NCBI GenBank assembly: GCA_963715055.1
Contig: CAVQRB010000020.1
Location: 1-14,760, forward strand
Direction: 5' to 3'
Source of the DNA: CAVQRB01 sp963715055
GTDB lineage: Bacteria; Pseudomonadota; Alphaproteobacteria; Rhodobacterales; Rhodobacteraceae
DNA length: 14,760 nucleotides
The notes under the pieces were generated by a model that had not been told where the DNA came from, did not search any database, and was given only the letters and a program-made list of their open reading frames with translations. Each line of letters opens with the position of its first letter. The first letter of the stretch is position 1. The position numbers and the translations under genes were made by a program. Positions 1 to 6,985 of this stretch are shown here, one piece after another.

Positions 1-31
1 CTGAAATTGAACCCGTGTCCGGCGATCCCGC

Positions 32-778
32 CTAGCGCACCGCCTCGATCGGGCCCTCTGCGCGGCCGTGGATGAACTGGTCGAGATAGGGGTTGCCGCT
101 GTGGTCCATATCGGCCACCGGGCCGGACCATTGGATCACGCCTTCGTGCAGCATGGCGATGTTGTCGGCGATGGCGCGCACGGAGGTCATGTCATGGGTG
201 ATGGTCATGGCGGTGGCGCCCATCTCCACGACGATCTCGCGGATCAGGTCATTGATGACGCCCGCCATGATCGGATCGAGGCCGGTGGTGGGTTCGTCGA
301 AGAAGATGATCTCCGGCTCGGCGGCGATGGCGCGGGCGAGGCCGACGCGCTTCTGCATGCCGCCCGACAATTCCGCTGGGAAGCGGTCGGCGACGTCCGG
401 TTTGAGGCCCACGCGGCGGAGTTTTTCGATGGCGATCTCGCGGGCCTCGTCGAGCGGGCGTTTGAGCGAGCCGCGCAGCAGGCGGAAGGCCACATTCTGC
501 CAGACCGGCAGGCTGTCGAAGAGTGCGCCGCCCTGAAACAGCATCCCGAAACGGGCGAGGAAGGCGTCGCGGTCGCCTTCCCTTACATCCTTGCCGTCAA
601 TGGTGATGGTGCCGCTGTCGGGCTGCACCAGGCCGAGGATACATTTGATGGCGATGGACTTACCGGTGCCGGAGCCGCCGATGATCACCATGGAGGTGCC
701 GGTGGGCACCTCCAGGTTCAGCCCGCGCAGGACCCGGTTCGAGCCGAAGGCCTTGTGGATGTCGTCCATGCGGATCAT
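32..778 (-). CDS. mlaF: MlaF-type ABC transporter ATP-binding protein
   Basis: This is the cytoplasmic ATPase of an Mla/Ttg2-type ABC importer that moves phospholipids between outer and inner membrane. The 248-residue product has every ABC motif in order: Walker A GGSGTGKS (34-41), Q-loop FQ (81-82) followed by GALFDSL, which is typical of MlaF, signature LSGGMQKR (137-144), Walker B IIFFDEPTTGLD (157-168) and the H-loop histidine in ITHDM (H195). The frame stays open upstream to 907, but that extension is arginine-rich antisense-like sequence inside mlaE. The ATG at 776-778 overlaps the mlaE stop as ATGA and gives the normal family length. Expression is probably by translational coupling with mlaE. 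No MlaD (MCE-domain) gene is visible in the window. Confidence 0.95.
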   Translation of the reverse strand: MIRMDDIHKAFGSNRVLRGLNLEVPTGTSMVIIGGSGTGKSIAIKCILGLVQPDSGTITIDGKDVREGDRDAFLARFGMLFQGGALFDSLPVWQNVAFRLLRGSLKRPLDEAREIAIEKLRRVGLKPDVADRFPAELSGGMQKRVGLARAIAAEPEIIFFDEPTTGLDPIMAGVINDLIREIVVEMGATAMTITHDMTSVRAIADNIAMLHEGVIQWSGPVADMDHSGNPYLDQFIHGRAEGPIEAVR

Positions 779-1548
779 AGCGAGAAGAACACCCCCGTGA
801 GCACGAAGTTGGCGGCGAGGATCATCACGGCGGCGCCCTCCACGGCTGATTTCGTGGCGCGCCCCACACCCATGGCGCCGCGGCCCGAGTTCATGCCGTG
901 ATAGCATCCCATGAGGGCGGCGGAGAAGCCGAAGACCGCGCCCTTGGTCAGGGACGAGATGATGTCGAGCGGCTCTAGGAAATCGACGGTGTTGCGGATA
1001 TAGCCCGCGGGGTTGAACCCCAGCGTGCCGGTGGCCACCGCATAGCCGCCGAAGATGCCGATGATGTCTCCGACACCCACCAGCAGCGGCACGACGATCA
1101 CGGCGGCCATGACACGCGGCACGGTGAGGTATTTCATCGGATGGGTAGAAAGCGTCACCAGCGCGTCGATCTGCTCGGTCACCTTCATGGTGGCGATCTC
1201 GGCGGCGATGGAGGAGGTCACGCGCGCCGCGATCATCAGGCCCACGAGCACGGGCCCGAGTTCTCGCACCATGCCGACGGCGACGATCTGCGGCACCACG
1301 GCCTCGGCGTTGAAGCGGGAGCCGCCGGCGTAGATCTGCAAAGCGAGCGCGCCGCCGGTGAACACGGCGGTGAGGCCGACAACGGGCAGCGACAGCCAGC
1401 CGATGTTCAGGAGTGCCGAGAGGAACTCGCGGACATAGAAGGGCGGGCGGATGATGAAGGTGAGGGTCTGGAAGGCGAAGATCGCGATCCGGCCGATATT
1501 GGCGAGGAAGGCCAGAACGACGCTTCCGATCAGGGCCAGCAGCTTCAC
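775..1548 (-). CDS. mlaE: MlaE-family ABC transporter permease
   Basis: This is the inner-membrane permease partner of the ATPase encoded next to it. The 257-residue protein has the MlaE/Ttg2B pattern: an N-terminal amphipathic and hydrophobic segment, hydrophobic helices at about 50-72, 88-110, 145-172, 195-220 and 238-256, the conserved RELGPVL (95-101), and the cytoplasmic coupling segment EIATMKVTEQIDAL (117-130) that contacts the ATPase. The start is GTG at 1546-1548. Its GTGA overlap with the alr stop and a GGGAG about 8 bases upstream support this choice. The 3' end overlaps mlaF by ATGA. Known for the family: MlaE is a dimer and works with MlaF and an MCE protein. Inferred here: the MCE subunit is encoded elsewhere or beyond position 1. 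Confidence 0.95.
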   Translation of the reverse strand: MKLLALIGSVVLAFLANIGRIAIFAFQTLTFIIRPPFYVREFLSALLNIGWLSLPVVGLTAVFTGGALALQIYAGGSRFNAEAVVPQIVAVGMVRELGPVLVGLMIAARVTSSIAAEIATMKVTEQIDALVTLSTHPMKYLTVPRVMAAVIVVPLLVGVGDIIGIFGGYAVATGTLGFNPAGYIRNTVDFLEPLDIISSLTKGAVFGFSAALMGCYHGMNSGRGAMGVGRATKSAVEGAAVMILAANFVLTGVFFSL

Positions 1549-2579
1549 CGGCGATACTCCCGCCCGTAGCGATCCCCGAGCGACGTCAGGATCTCATAGC
1601 CGATGGTGCCGGCGAAATCGGCCACAGTGTCGACTGACTGGTGCTGTCCGATCAGTTGCAGCGTGTCGGGGTCCTGCGCGAGCCCGGTCACATCGACGCC
1701 GATCAGGTCCATGGAGATGCGCCCGACCACCGGCACGGAAGAATTGCCTGCGTTCAGTCGCGCGTTCGGCCCCATGGCGCGGATCAGCCCATCGGCATAG
1801 CCCGCCGAAATCGTGGCGATACGAGAGGGGCTGCGCGCGACCCATGTGTTGGAATAGCCCACGGTTTCGCCGATGGCCACGTCACGGATCTGGATCACGG
1901 GGATGTCGAGCGTCACCACCGGGCGGGCGTCGACGAAGGGCAGACCCCCGTAGAGACCCACGCCGGGGCGGGTGAGGTCGAAATGGTATTTCGGCCCGAG
2001 CAGGATGCCGCCCGTGGCCGCCAGAGAGCGCGGTGCCGCGATACCCTCGGTCATCTCGACAAAACGGCCCAGTTGCTGAACATTCATCATGTGGTCCGAC
2101 GCATCGGCGCAGGCCAGATGTGACATGACCAGCGTGGGTTTTTGCGCCAGCGCCAGATCGCGCAGCGCCGCCCATTCGGCAGACTCCATGCCCAGCCGGT
2201 TCATGCCGGTGTCGAGCTGGATGCCGAAGGGATGGCCGGGTAGGGCCTCCACATGGCGTACCATCTGGTCGATGGAATTCAGCATCGGCGTCAGTTTCGC
2301 GTCGCGGATCAGCGCCGTATCGCCTTCCATGTGTCCCGAAAAGATACTGATGCGCGGGCCGTGGCCAATGGCCTCGCGCAGGAGCACGCCCTCCTCGGCA
2401 ACGGCCACGAAGAACTGCCGCGCACCGGCCCGGCCCAGGGCCACGGCGACTTCGGCGGCACCAAGCCCGTAGCCGTTGGCCTTGACCACGGCGGCGGTTT
2501 CGACACCCGTGCGGGCGTCGAGGTCGCGCCAATTGGCGGCGACGGCGGCAAGATCGATGGTCAGGCGGGCGGTGCTCAT
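1545..2579 (-). CDS. alr: Alanine racemase (PLP-dependent)
   Basis: The enzyme interconverts L- and D-alanine in the cytoplasm and supplies D-alanine for peptidoglycan. The 344-residue product has the fold type III pattern: PLP-binding lysine in VVKANGYG (K33), an LDTGMNRLG strand (122-130), the phosphate-loop region DLTRPGVGLYG (201-211), the second catalytic residue tyrosine in ETVGYSNTW (Y242), GYADG (260-264), and the C-terminal beta domain with RISMDLIGVD. I start at the ATG 2577-2579 (MSTARLTIDL), where family similarity begins; an in-frame ATG at 2589-2591 adds four residues. The frame is open to 2705 but that extension is not protein-like. It overlaps mlaE by 4 bases. alr next to dnaB is also the E. 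coli order. Confidence 0.96.
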   Translation of the reverse strand: MSTARLTIDLAAVAANWRDLDARTGVETAAVVKANGYGLGAAEVAVALGRAGARQFFVAVAEEGVLLREAIGHGPRISIFSGHMEGDTALIRDAKLTPMLNSIDQMVRHVEALPGHPFGIQLDTGMNRLGMESAEWAALRDLALAQKPTLVMSHLACADASDHMMNVQQLGRFVEMTEGIAAPRSLAATGGILLGPKYHFDLTRPGVGLYGGLPFVDARPVVTLDIPVIQIRDVAIGETVGYSNTWVARSPSRIATISAGYADGLIRAMGPNARLNAGNSSVPVVGRISMDLIGVDVTGLAQDPDTLQLIGQHQSVDTVADFAGTIGYEILTSLGDRYGREYRR

Positions 2580-2668
2580 GGCCGTGTTCATGACAGGATG
2601 TCCGGCGACGTCAAGCCTTTGCACGGCTGGGCGTGGTCGCATGGCCCACCCGGATGCACCGCTCGGGA

Positions 2669-3460
2669 TCAGGGGATATCGAAGTAGGTTCGGTTCTCGC
2701 GCCACATCTTCTCGCCGATGAGGCAGTCATAGGCCACATCGGCGGTGTATTGCGCGGGGATCACGGTTGCCGGGGCTTCGGCGATCTCCAGCACCAGCTT
2801 GCGTTTGACGGCTTGCGAGAATTCGGCCCAGGATCGTACCGGCAGCACGAAAGCGCCCGGTCCGCCGATCACGCAGTTTTCATAATAGACGTCGAGATCG
2901 GGTATGCCCCACATCTCGCTGAGCAGATCCTGGGTCAGCAGCGGCAAGCCATTGATGATGAAACCCGCGGCGATGGCCTCGTCACGCGCGGCTTCCACGG
3001 GTCCGCCGTGGTTGTTGGGACCGTCGCCCGAGACATCAATGACCCGGCGCAGCCCGTCGAACCCATTGTCGTCGAAATCGCCCGCTGCATAGGCCAGTGC
3101 ATCCGAGATCGACGTGCGGCGCAGGCCCGCGCCATCATGGGCGAGGATGCGCGCGGCGATGGCTTCGGCGTCCTGCGCTGTCTCCAACACTTGCCAGGGA
3201 ACGACGACGCGCTGCGCGCCTTCGCCGGCCCATTCGACGTATGTGAGGGCAATGCGCCCCAGAAGTCCGTCGCGCACCGCCTCCATCACGTCACGGCTCA
3301 ACAACGCCTCGGCATAGCCGCGCCGTTGGATCTCGTGCTCCTCTTGCGACATCGAGCGCGACACATCGACGGCGAGGAAAAGCTCGACGTCGACTTCGAC
3401 CGACTGCGCGCTGGCGGGACAGGGCAGGGCGACAAGCAGAGGGATCATCAGGCAGCGCAT
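2669..3460 (-). CDS. Secreted VWA-type DUF1194 protein
   Basis: The 263-residue product starts with a short signal peptide (MRCLMIPLLVALPCPASAQ, probable cleavage after ASA or AQ), so it should be exported. The rest is a von Willebrand A fold of the DUF1194 type: MIDAS motif DVSRSMS after the first strand, the distal MIDAS threonine in RRTSISDAL, and a third metal-loop strand VIDVSGDGPNN. A conserved-looking cysteine pair (ENCVIGGPGAF and YDCLIGE) may form a disulfide. Function is not established for the family; metal-dependent binding is inferred from the MIDAS. An in-frame GTG at 3494-3496 would add 12 residues before the signal peptide; I prefer the ATG at 3458-3460 because it gives a canonical signal sequence. 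The gene lies between dnaB and alr. Confidence 0.88.
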   Translation of the reverse strand: MRCLMIPLLVALPCPASAQSVEVDVELFLAVDVSRSMSQEEHEIQRRGYAEALLSRDVMEAVRDGLLGRIALTYVEWAGEGAQRVVVPWQVLETAQDAEAIAARILAHDGAGLRRTSISDALAYAAGDFDDNGFDGLRRVIDVSGDGPNNHGGPVEAARDEAIAAGFIINGLPLLTQDLLSEMWGIPDLDVYYENCVIGGPGAFVLPVRSWAEFSQAVKRKLVLEIAEAPATVIPAQYTADVAYDCLIGEKMWRENRTYFDIP

Positions 3461-3507
3461 GAATGAAGTGCGCCAGAAAACCGCGCGCCTGTCCACTCAC
3501 TTTCGGG

Positions 3508-5001
3508 TCAGAACTCCCGGTCGCCGCCTTGCTGCCAGGGCTGCACGAGGTTGCCGAAGCGGGTGAAGCGGCCTTCGAAGCTGAGCTCGACCGTGCCGAT
3601 GGGGCCGTGACGCTGCTTGCCGATCACCACCTCTGCCTTGCCGTGCAGGCGCTCCATGCGCTCCTGCCACTTGGCCATCTCCTCGAGGTTGTCATCGGAG
3701 GGCTTCTCGCGCTCCACGTAGTATTCCTCGCGGAACACGAACATCACCACATCGGCGTCCTGCTCGATGGAGCCCGATTCGCGCAGGTCGGAGAGTTGCG
3801 GACGCTTGTCCTCGCGGTTCTCGACCTGGCGCGAGAGTTGGGAGAGGGCGACGACCGGAATGTCGAGCTCCTTGGCGATCGCCTTGAGGCCCATGGTGAT
3901 CTCGGAAATCTCGTTGACCCGGTTCTCGGATTTGCCGGTGCCGCGCACCAGTTGCAGGTAGTCGACCATCAGCACGTCGAGCCCATGGGTGCGCTTGAGC
4001 CGGCGTGCGCGGGCGGCCAGCTGCGCGATGGGCAGGGCGGGCGTGTCGTCGATGTAGAGCGGGCAGGCCTCGAGCGCCTTCGCCGCCTCCACGAAGCGGC
4101 GGAATTCGCCTTCGGTCATGTCGCCGCGACGGATCTGTTCTGATGGCACTTCGGATGCTTCTGACAGGATCCGCGCGGCGAGCTGCTCGGCACTCATCTC
4201 AAGCGAAAAAAAGCCTACAACGCCGCCGTTGACGGCCCCTTCGGACCCGTCGTGCAGCTTGCCGCGCTTGTAGGCCTTGGCGATGTTGAAGGCGATGTTG
4301 GTGGCCAGTGAGGTCTTGCCCATGGAGGGGCGACCGGCAAGGATCAGAAGGTCCGAGCGGTGCAACCCGCCCAGCTTCTTGTCCATGTCGACAAGACCGG
4401 TCGAGACCCCGGCAAGTCCGCCATCGCGTTGATAGGCGGCGTTTGCGACGTTAACTGCGTCTGTTACAGCCTTGAGAAAGCTTTGAAAGCCACTCTCGAC
4501 CTGGCCCTGTTCGGCCAGCGCGTAGAGCTGCTGTTCGGCTTCGACGATCTGCTCGCGTGGGCCGGAGGCCACATCGCCCGTGGCCGCCTTGGCGGAAATA
4601 TCGCGACCGAGCTGGATGAGGTCGCGGCGCACGGAGAGGTCGTAGATCATCTGCGCGTAGTCGCGCACCGCGTAGGCCGAGATGGCGGCCCCGGCAAGAC
4701 GGGCGAGGTAGGATGGCCCGCCGAGTTCCTTCAGGCCCTCGTCGTCCTCCATGAAGGCCTTGAGCGTCACCGGTGAGGCGAGCGTGTTCTTGGCGATCCG
4801 GGCAGCGGCGATGTCGAAGATCCGGGCGTGCACGGGGTCGTAGAAATGCTTCGGTCCGATGATCGAGGCGATCCGGTCGTAGATGTCGTTGTTGGTCAGG
4901 ATCGCGCCGAGAAGCTGTTGCTCGGCTTCGATGGAATGCGGCATCGTGTCGGACAATTGTGCATCCGCGCCGGTCGGATTGAAGGCCGAAATTTCATTCA
5001 T
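3508..5001 (-). CDS. dnaB: Replicative DNA helicase DnaB
   Basis: This is the hexameric 5'-3' helicase that opens DNA at the replication fork and is loaded at the origin after DnaA. The 497-residue protein has the DnaB N-terminal domain (about 20-125, PHSIEAEQQLLGAIL), a linker, and a RecA-like ATPase domain: Walker A GRPSMGKTS (223-231), FFSLEMSAEQL (264-274), Walker B LDVLMVDYLQL (341-351), SQLSRQVENR (387-396), and the C-terminal GKQRHGPIG with the arginine-finger region (461-469). The length is normal and there is no intein. The ATG at 4999-5001 is preceded by AGGG about 10 bases upstream. A perfect DnaA box and a TATACA-like -10 lie in its leader. The DUF1194 gene follows within 50 bases, so the two may be cotranscribed. 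Confidence 0.98.
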   Translation of the reverse strand: MNEISAFNPTGADAQLSDTMPHSIEAEQQLLGAILTNNDIYDRIASIIGPKHFYDPVHARIFDIAAARIAKNTLASPVTLKAFMEDDEGLKELGGPSYLARLAGAAISAYAVRDYAQMIYDLSVRRDLIQLGRDISAKAATGDVASGPREQIVEAEQQLYALAEQGQVESGFQSFLKAVTDAVNVANAAYQRDGGLAGVSTGLVDMDKKLGGLHRSDLLILAGRPSMGKTSLATNIAFNIAKAYKRGKLHDGSEGAVNGGVVGFFSLEMSAEQLAARILSEASEVPSEQIRRGDMTEGEFRRFVEAAKALEACPLYIDDTPALPIAQLAARARRLKRTHGLDVLMVDYLQLVRGTGKSENRVNEISEITMGLKAIAKELDIPVVALSQLSRQVENREDKRPQLSDLRESGSIEQDADVVMFVFREEYYVEREKPSDDNLEEMAKWQERMERLHGKAEVVIGKQRHGPIGTVELSFEGRFTRFGNLVQPWQQGGDREF

Positions 5002-5156
5002 TAATCTGTTACCCTGCTCTTTCGGAGGTCATAGCCGAGTGACCTTGCGCGGCGCAATCTGGAAAAGATTGTATAACCTGTGGATAAGCGCGTCTGGGGC
5101 CAAGACTACAACATCTGGTGTTGAATGGCACCGTGAAATCAGGATTTGGTCCGGAT
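5002..5156. promoter_or_regulatory. dnaB leader / pyrE-dnaB spacer
   Basis: This 155-base spacer lies between the pyrE stop and the dnaB start. On the minus strand it carries a DnaA box (5079-5087) and, just downstream, TTATACAATC, whose TATACA (5070-5075) resembles a sigma70 -10 element. I find no good -35 at 16-18 bases. A short inverted repeat CAACA-5-TGTTG lies at 5109-5123. dnaB therefore probably has its own promoter here rather than relying only on read-through from pyrE; this is inference. Confidence 0.4.
5079..5087 (-). promoter_or_regulatory. Consensus DnaA box upstream of dnaB
   Basis: The minus strand reads TTATCCACA, an exact 9/9 match to the classical DnaA box. It lies about 78 bases before the dnaB ATG and 3 bases upstream of a TATACA -10-like hexamer, so bound DnaA would be placed to interfere with or set transcription of the helicase gene. 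The match is seen directly; binding and regulation are inferred. Confidence 0.55.
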
Positions 5157-5837
5157 TCAGCCGTTTTTCCGCGCATCCTGCCAGGCGCGCGGGGCGTTCA
5201 GAAAGGCTTCGACCTCGATCAGGGTCGCCTCGTCGAAGGCCTTTTGCAGCCGCGCCTCGGCCAGCACATCCCACCAGGTACACAAGGCGTGCAGATCAAC
5301 GCCATGATCGCCAAGGGTCTTTTCGGTTTCGGGGAAGATGCCGTAGTAGAAGATCACGGCCGTATGCGCGCAACGCGCCCCGGTCTCGCGAATCGCATCG
5401 ACGAAGGAGAGCTTTGAGCCGCCGTCGGTGGTCAGGTCCTCGACCAGCAGGACACGCTGGCCTTCGGTCATCACGCCTTCGATCCGGGCATTGCGCCCGT
5501 AGCCTTTCGGTTTCTTGCGCACATAGGTCATGGGCAGACCCATGCGTTCGGCCACCAGCGCGGCAAAGGGGATGCCGGCGGTTTCCCCGCCCGCGATATT
5601 GTCGAAGGCCTCGAAGCCCACGTTGCGCATCACCGTGACGGTCAGGAAATCCATGAGCGTCGCGCGAATCCGCGGGTAGCTGATGAGTTTGCGGCAATCG
5701 ATGTAGGTTGGGCTGCGCAGGCCGGATGCAAACGTGAAGGGGGTTTCGGCATTGAAGTGGACGGCCTTGACCTCCAGCAGCATCCGCGCGGTCAGGCGGG
5801 CCATTTCGTTCGCATCCGGGTAACTTTGGGGGATCAT
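5157..5837 (-). CDS. pyrE: Orotate phosphoribosyltransferase
   Basis: The enzyme joins orotate to PRPP to form OMP in de novo pyrimidine synthesis, in the cytoplasm. The 226-residue protein shows the type I phosphoribosyltransferase pattern: an orotate-side segment FTFASGLRSPTYIDCRKL (34-51), GGETAGIPFA (83-92), the lysine-rich VRKKPKGYG (106-114) whose basic residues contact PRPP in the family, and the PRPP motif VLLVEDLTTDGGSK (129-142). The C-terminal tail past about 170 is longer than in the shortest bacterial OPRTs, as I recall for alphaproteobacterial forms. ATG 5835-5837 has AAGGATGAG about 8 bases upstream. It follows pyrC by 75 bases on the same strand, and the two are likely cotranscribed. 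Confidence 0.97.
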   Translation of the reverse strand: MIPQSYPDANEMARLTARMLLEVKAVHFNAETPFTFASGLRSPTYIDCRKLISYPRIRATLMDFLTVTVMRNVGFEAFDNIAGGETAGIPFAALVAERMGLPMTYVRKKPKGYGRNARIEGVMTEGQRVLLVEDLTTDGGSKLSFVDAIRETGARCAHTAVIFYYGIFPETEKTLGDHGVDLHALCTWWDVLAEARLQKAFDEATLIEVEAFLNAPRAWQDARKNG

Positions 5838-5872
5838 GTCTCATCCTTGGGATCGGGGGCCGGGCGGACAGG

Positions 5873-5910
5873 TTTCGTGCCTCCGGCGGGGATATTTGGA
5901 GCCAAAAGAA
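5873..5910. repeat. Probable Rhodobacterales intergenic motif between pyrC and pyrE
   Basis: The plus strand reads GCCTCCGGCGGGGATATTTG at its core, followed by GAGCCAAAAGAAG, immediately after the pyrC stop. I recognise this wording as a motif scattered between genes in many Rhodobacterales genomes; that is memory, not a search. CTCC/GGGG around GGC can form a short stem followed by ATATTT on the plus strand, which is antisense to the operon. Only one copy is seen here, so the repeat status cannot be shown from this window. Confidence 0.45.
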
Positions 5911-5912
5911 GC

Positions 5913-6947
5913 CTAGAGCACCTTCCAGTCGAGCGCAAAGCCGGGATCGAAGACGGTGACGGGGCCGTCTGCGGTCTCGATATGCGACGGATAGGTCGCG
6001 CCGGATCTTTCGAGAGTGACTTTCGCGGTATTGGCGGGCAGGCCGTAGAAGGCCGGGCCGTTCAGCGAGGTGAAGCCTTCGAGGCGGTCCAGCGCGTCTT
6101 CCGTCTCGAAGACCTGCGCGAGGATCGACAGTGTGTTGGGTGCGGTAAAACAGCCCGCGCAACCGCATGGCAGGAGTTTGTTGGCATCTGTATGGGGGGC
6201 CGAGTCGGTCCCGAGGAAGAAGCGCGCCTCACCTGACGTTGCTGCAGCGCGCAGGGCGAGGCGGTGCACTTCTCGCTTGGCGACCGGCAGGCAATAGTAG
6301 TGCGGCCTGATCCCGCCGGCCAGGATATGGTTGCGGTTGATCACCAGATGGTGGGTTGTGATCGTGGCGGCCAGATCCGGGCCTGCGGCCCGGGCGTAGG
6401 AGACGGCATCCGACGTGGTAATATGTTCCATCACGACGCGCAGGCCGGGTGTTGCGCGCCGGATGGGGTCGAGAACACGGTCGATGAAGACCGCTTCGCG
6501 ATCGAAGATGTCGATCTGCGGATCGGTGACCTCGCCATGAACGCAGAGCGGCAGGCCGATCTCCGCCATGCGCTCCAGCACGGGGCGGACCTTGTCGAAA
6601 TTGGCGACTCCGCTTGCGGAATTGGTGGTGGCGCCCGCCGGATACAGTTTGACGGCATGGACGAGGCCAGAGGCATGGGCGGCGGCCACATCATGCGGAT
6701 CCGTCTCCTCGGTCAGGTAGAGCGTCATCAGTGGCGCGAAATCCGAGCCTTGCGGCAGGGCGTCGAGGATGCGTTGCCGGTAGGCCGCAGCCTGCGCACC
6801 GGTCACGACCGGGGGTACCAGGTTCGGCATGATGATGGCACGCGCGAAGTGGCGGGTGGTTTCCGGCAGCACCGCGCGCAACATTGCGCCGTCGCGCAGG
6901 TGAAGGTGCCAGTCGTCCGGGCGGCGTATCGTGATCGTTTGCGTCAT
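5913..6947 (-). CDS. pyrC: Dihydroorotase, class II
   Basis: This zinc enzyme cyclises carbamoyl aspartate to dihydroorotate in pyrimidine synthesis. The 344-residue length and motifs match the E. coli PyrC class: metal-binding DWHLHLRDG (H14, H16, with R18 for substrate), the carboxylated lysine in AVKLYPAGATTNS (K100), metal ligands H137 (CVHGE) and H175 (MEHITT), the catalytic aspartate in FLGTDSAPH (D248), and CGCAGCFTAP, typical of this class. ATG 6945-6947 is preceded by AGGAC about 5 bases upstream. It lies 38 bases after the hydrolase-like gene and 75 bases before pyrE, all minus strand, suggesting one transcript. All active-site residues I can check are present. Confidence 0.98.
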   Translation of the reverse strand: MTQTITIRRPDDWHLHLRDGAMLRAVLPETTRHFARAIIMPNLVPPVVTGAQAAAYRQRILDALPQGSDFAPLMTLYLTEETDPHDVAAAHASGLVHAVKLYPAGATTNSASGVANFDKVRPVLERMAEIGLPLCVHGEVTDPQIDIFDREAVFIDRVLDPIRRATPGLRVVMEHITTSDAVSYARAAGPDLAATITTHHLVINRNHILAGGIRPHYYCLPVAKREVHRLALRAAATSGEARFFLGTDSAPHTDANKLLPCGCAGCFTAPNTLSILAQVFETEDALDRLEGFTSLNGPAFYGLPANTAKVTLERSGATYPSHIETADGPVTVFDPGFALDWKVL

Positions 6948-6985
6948 CGTCCTGCGCTAGCACAGGAGCAGCTGCCGCGCCAGTA

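Noticed and set aside
68..901. Long plus-strand open frame antisense to mlaF and the mlaE end
   Set aside because: It is rich in histidine, glycine and aspartate and mirrors the reverse strand of a well-conserved ABC ATPase; such antisense frames are usual in GC-rich codon use.
2633..3466. Long plus-strand open frame opposite the DUF1194 gene
   Set aside because: The minus strand carries a signal peptide and an intact VWA MIDAS; the plus-strand product has no recognisable domain.
3508..5001. Intein in dnaB, a frequent insertion site
   Set aside because: Walker A and the rest of the ATPase domain are contiguous and the total length is 497 residues.
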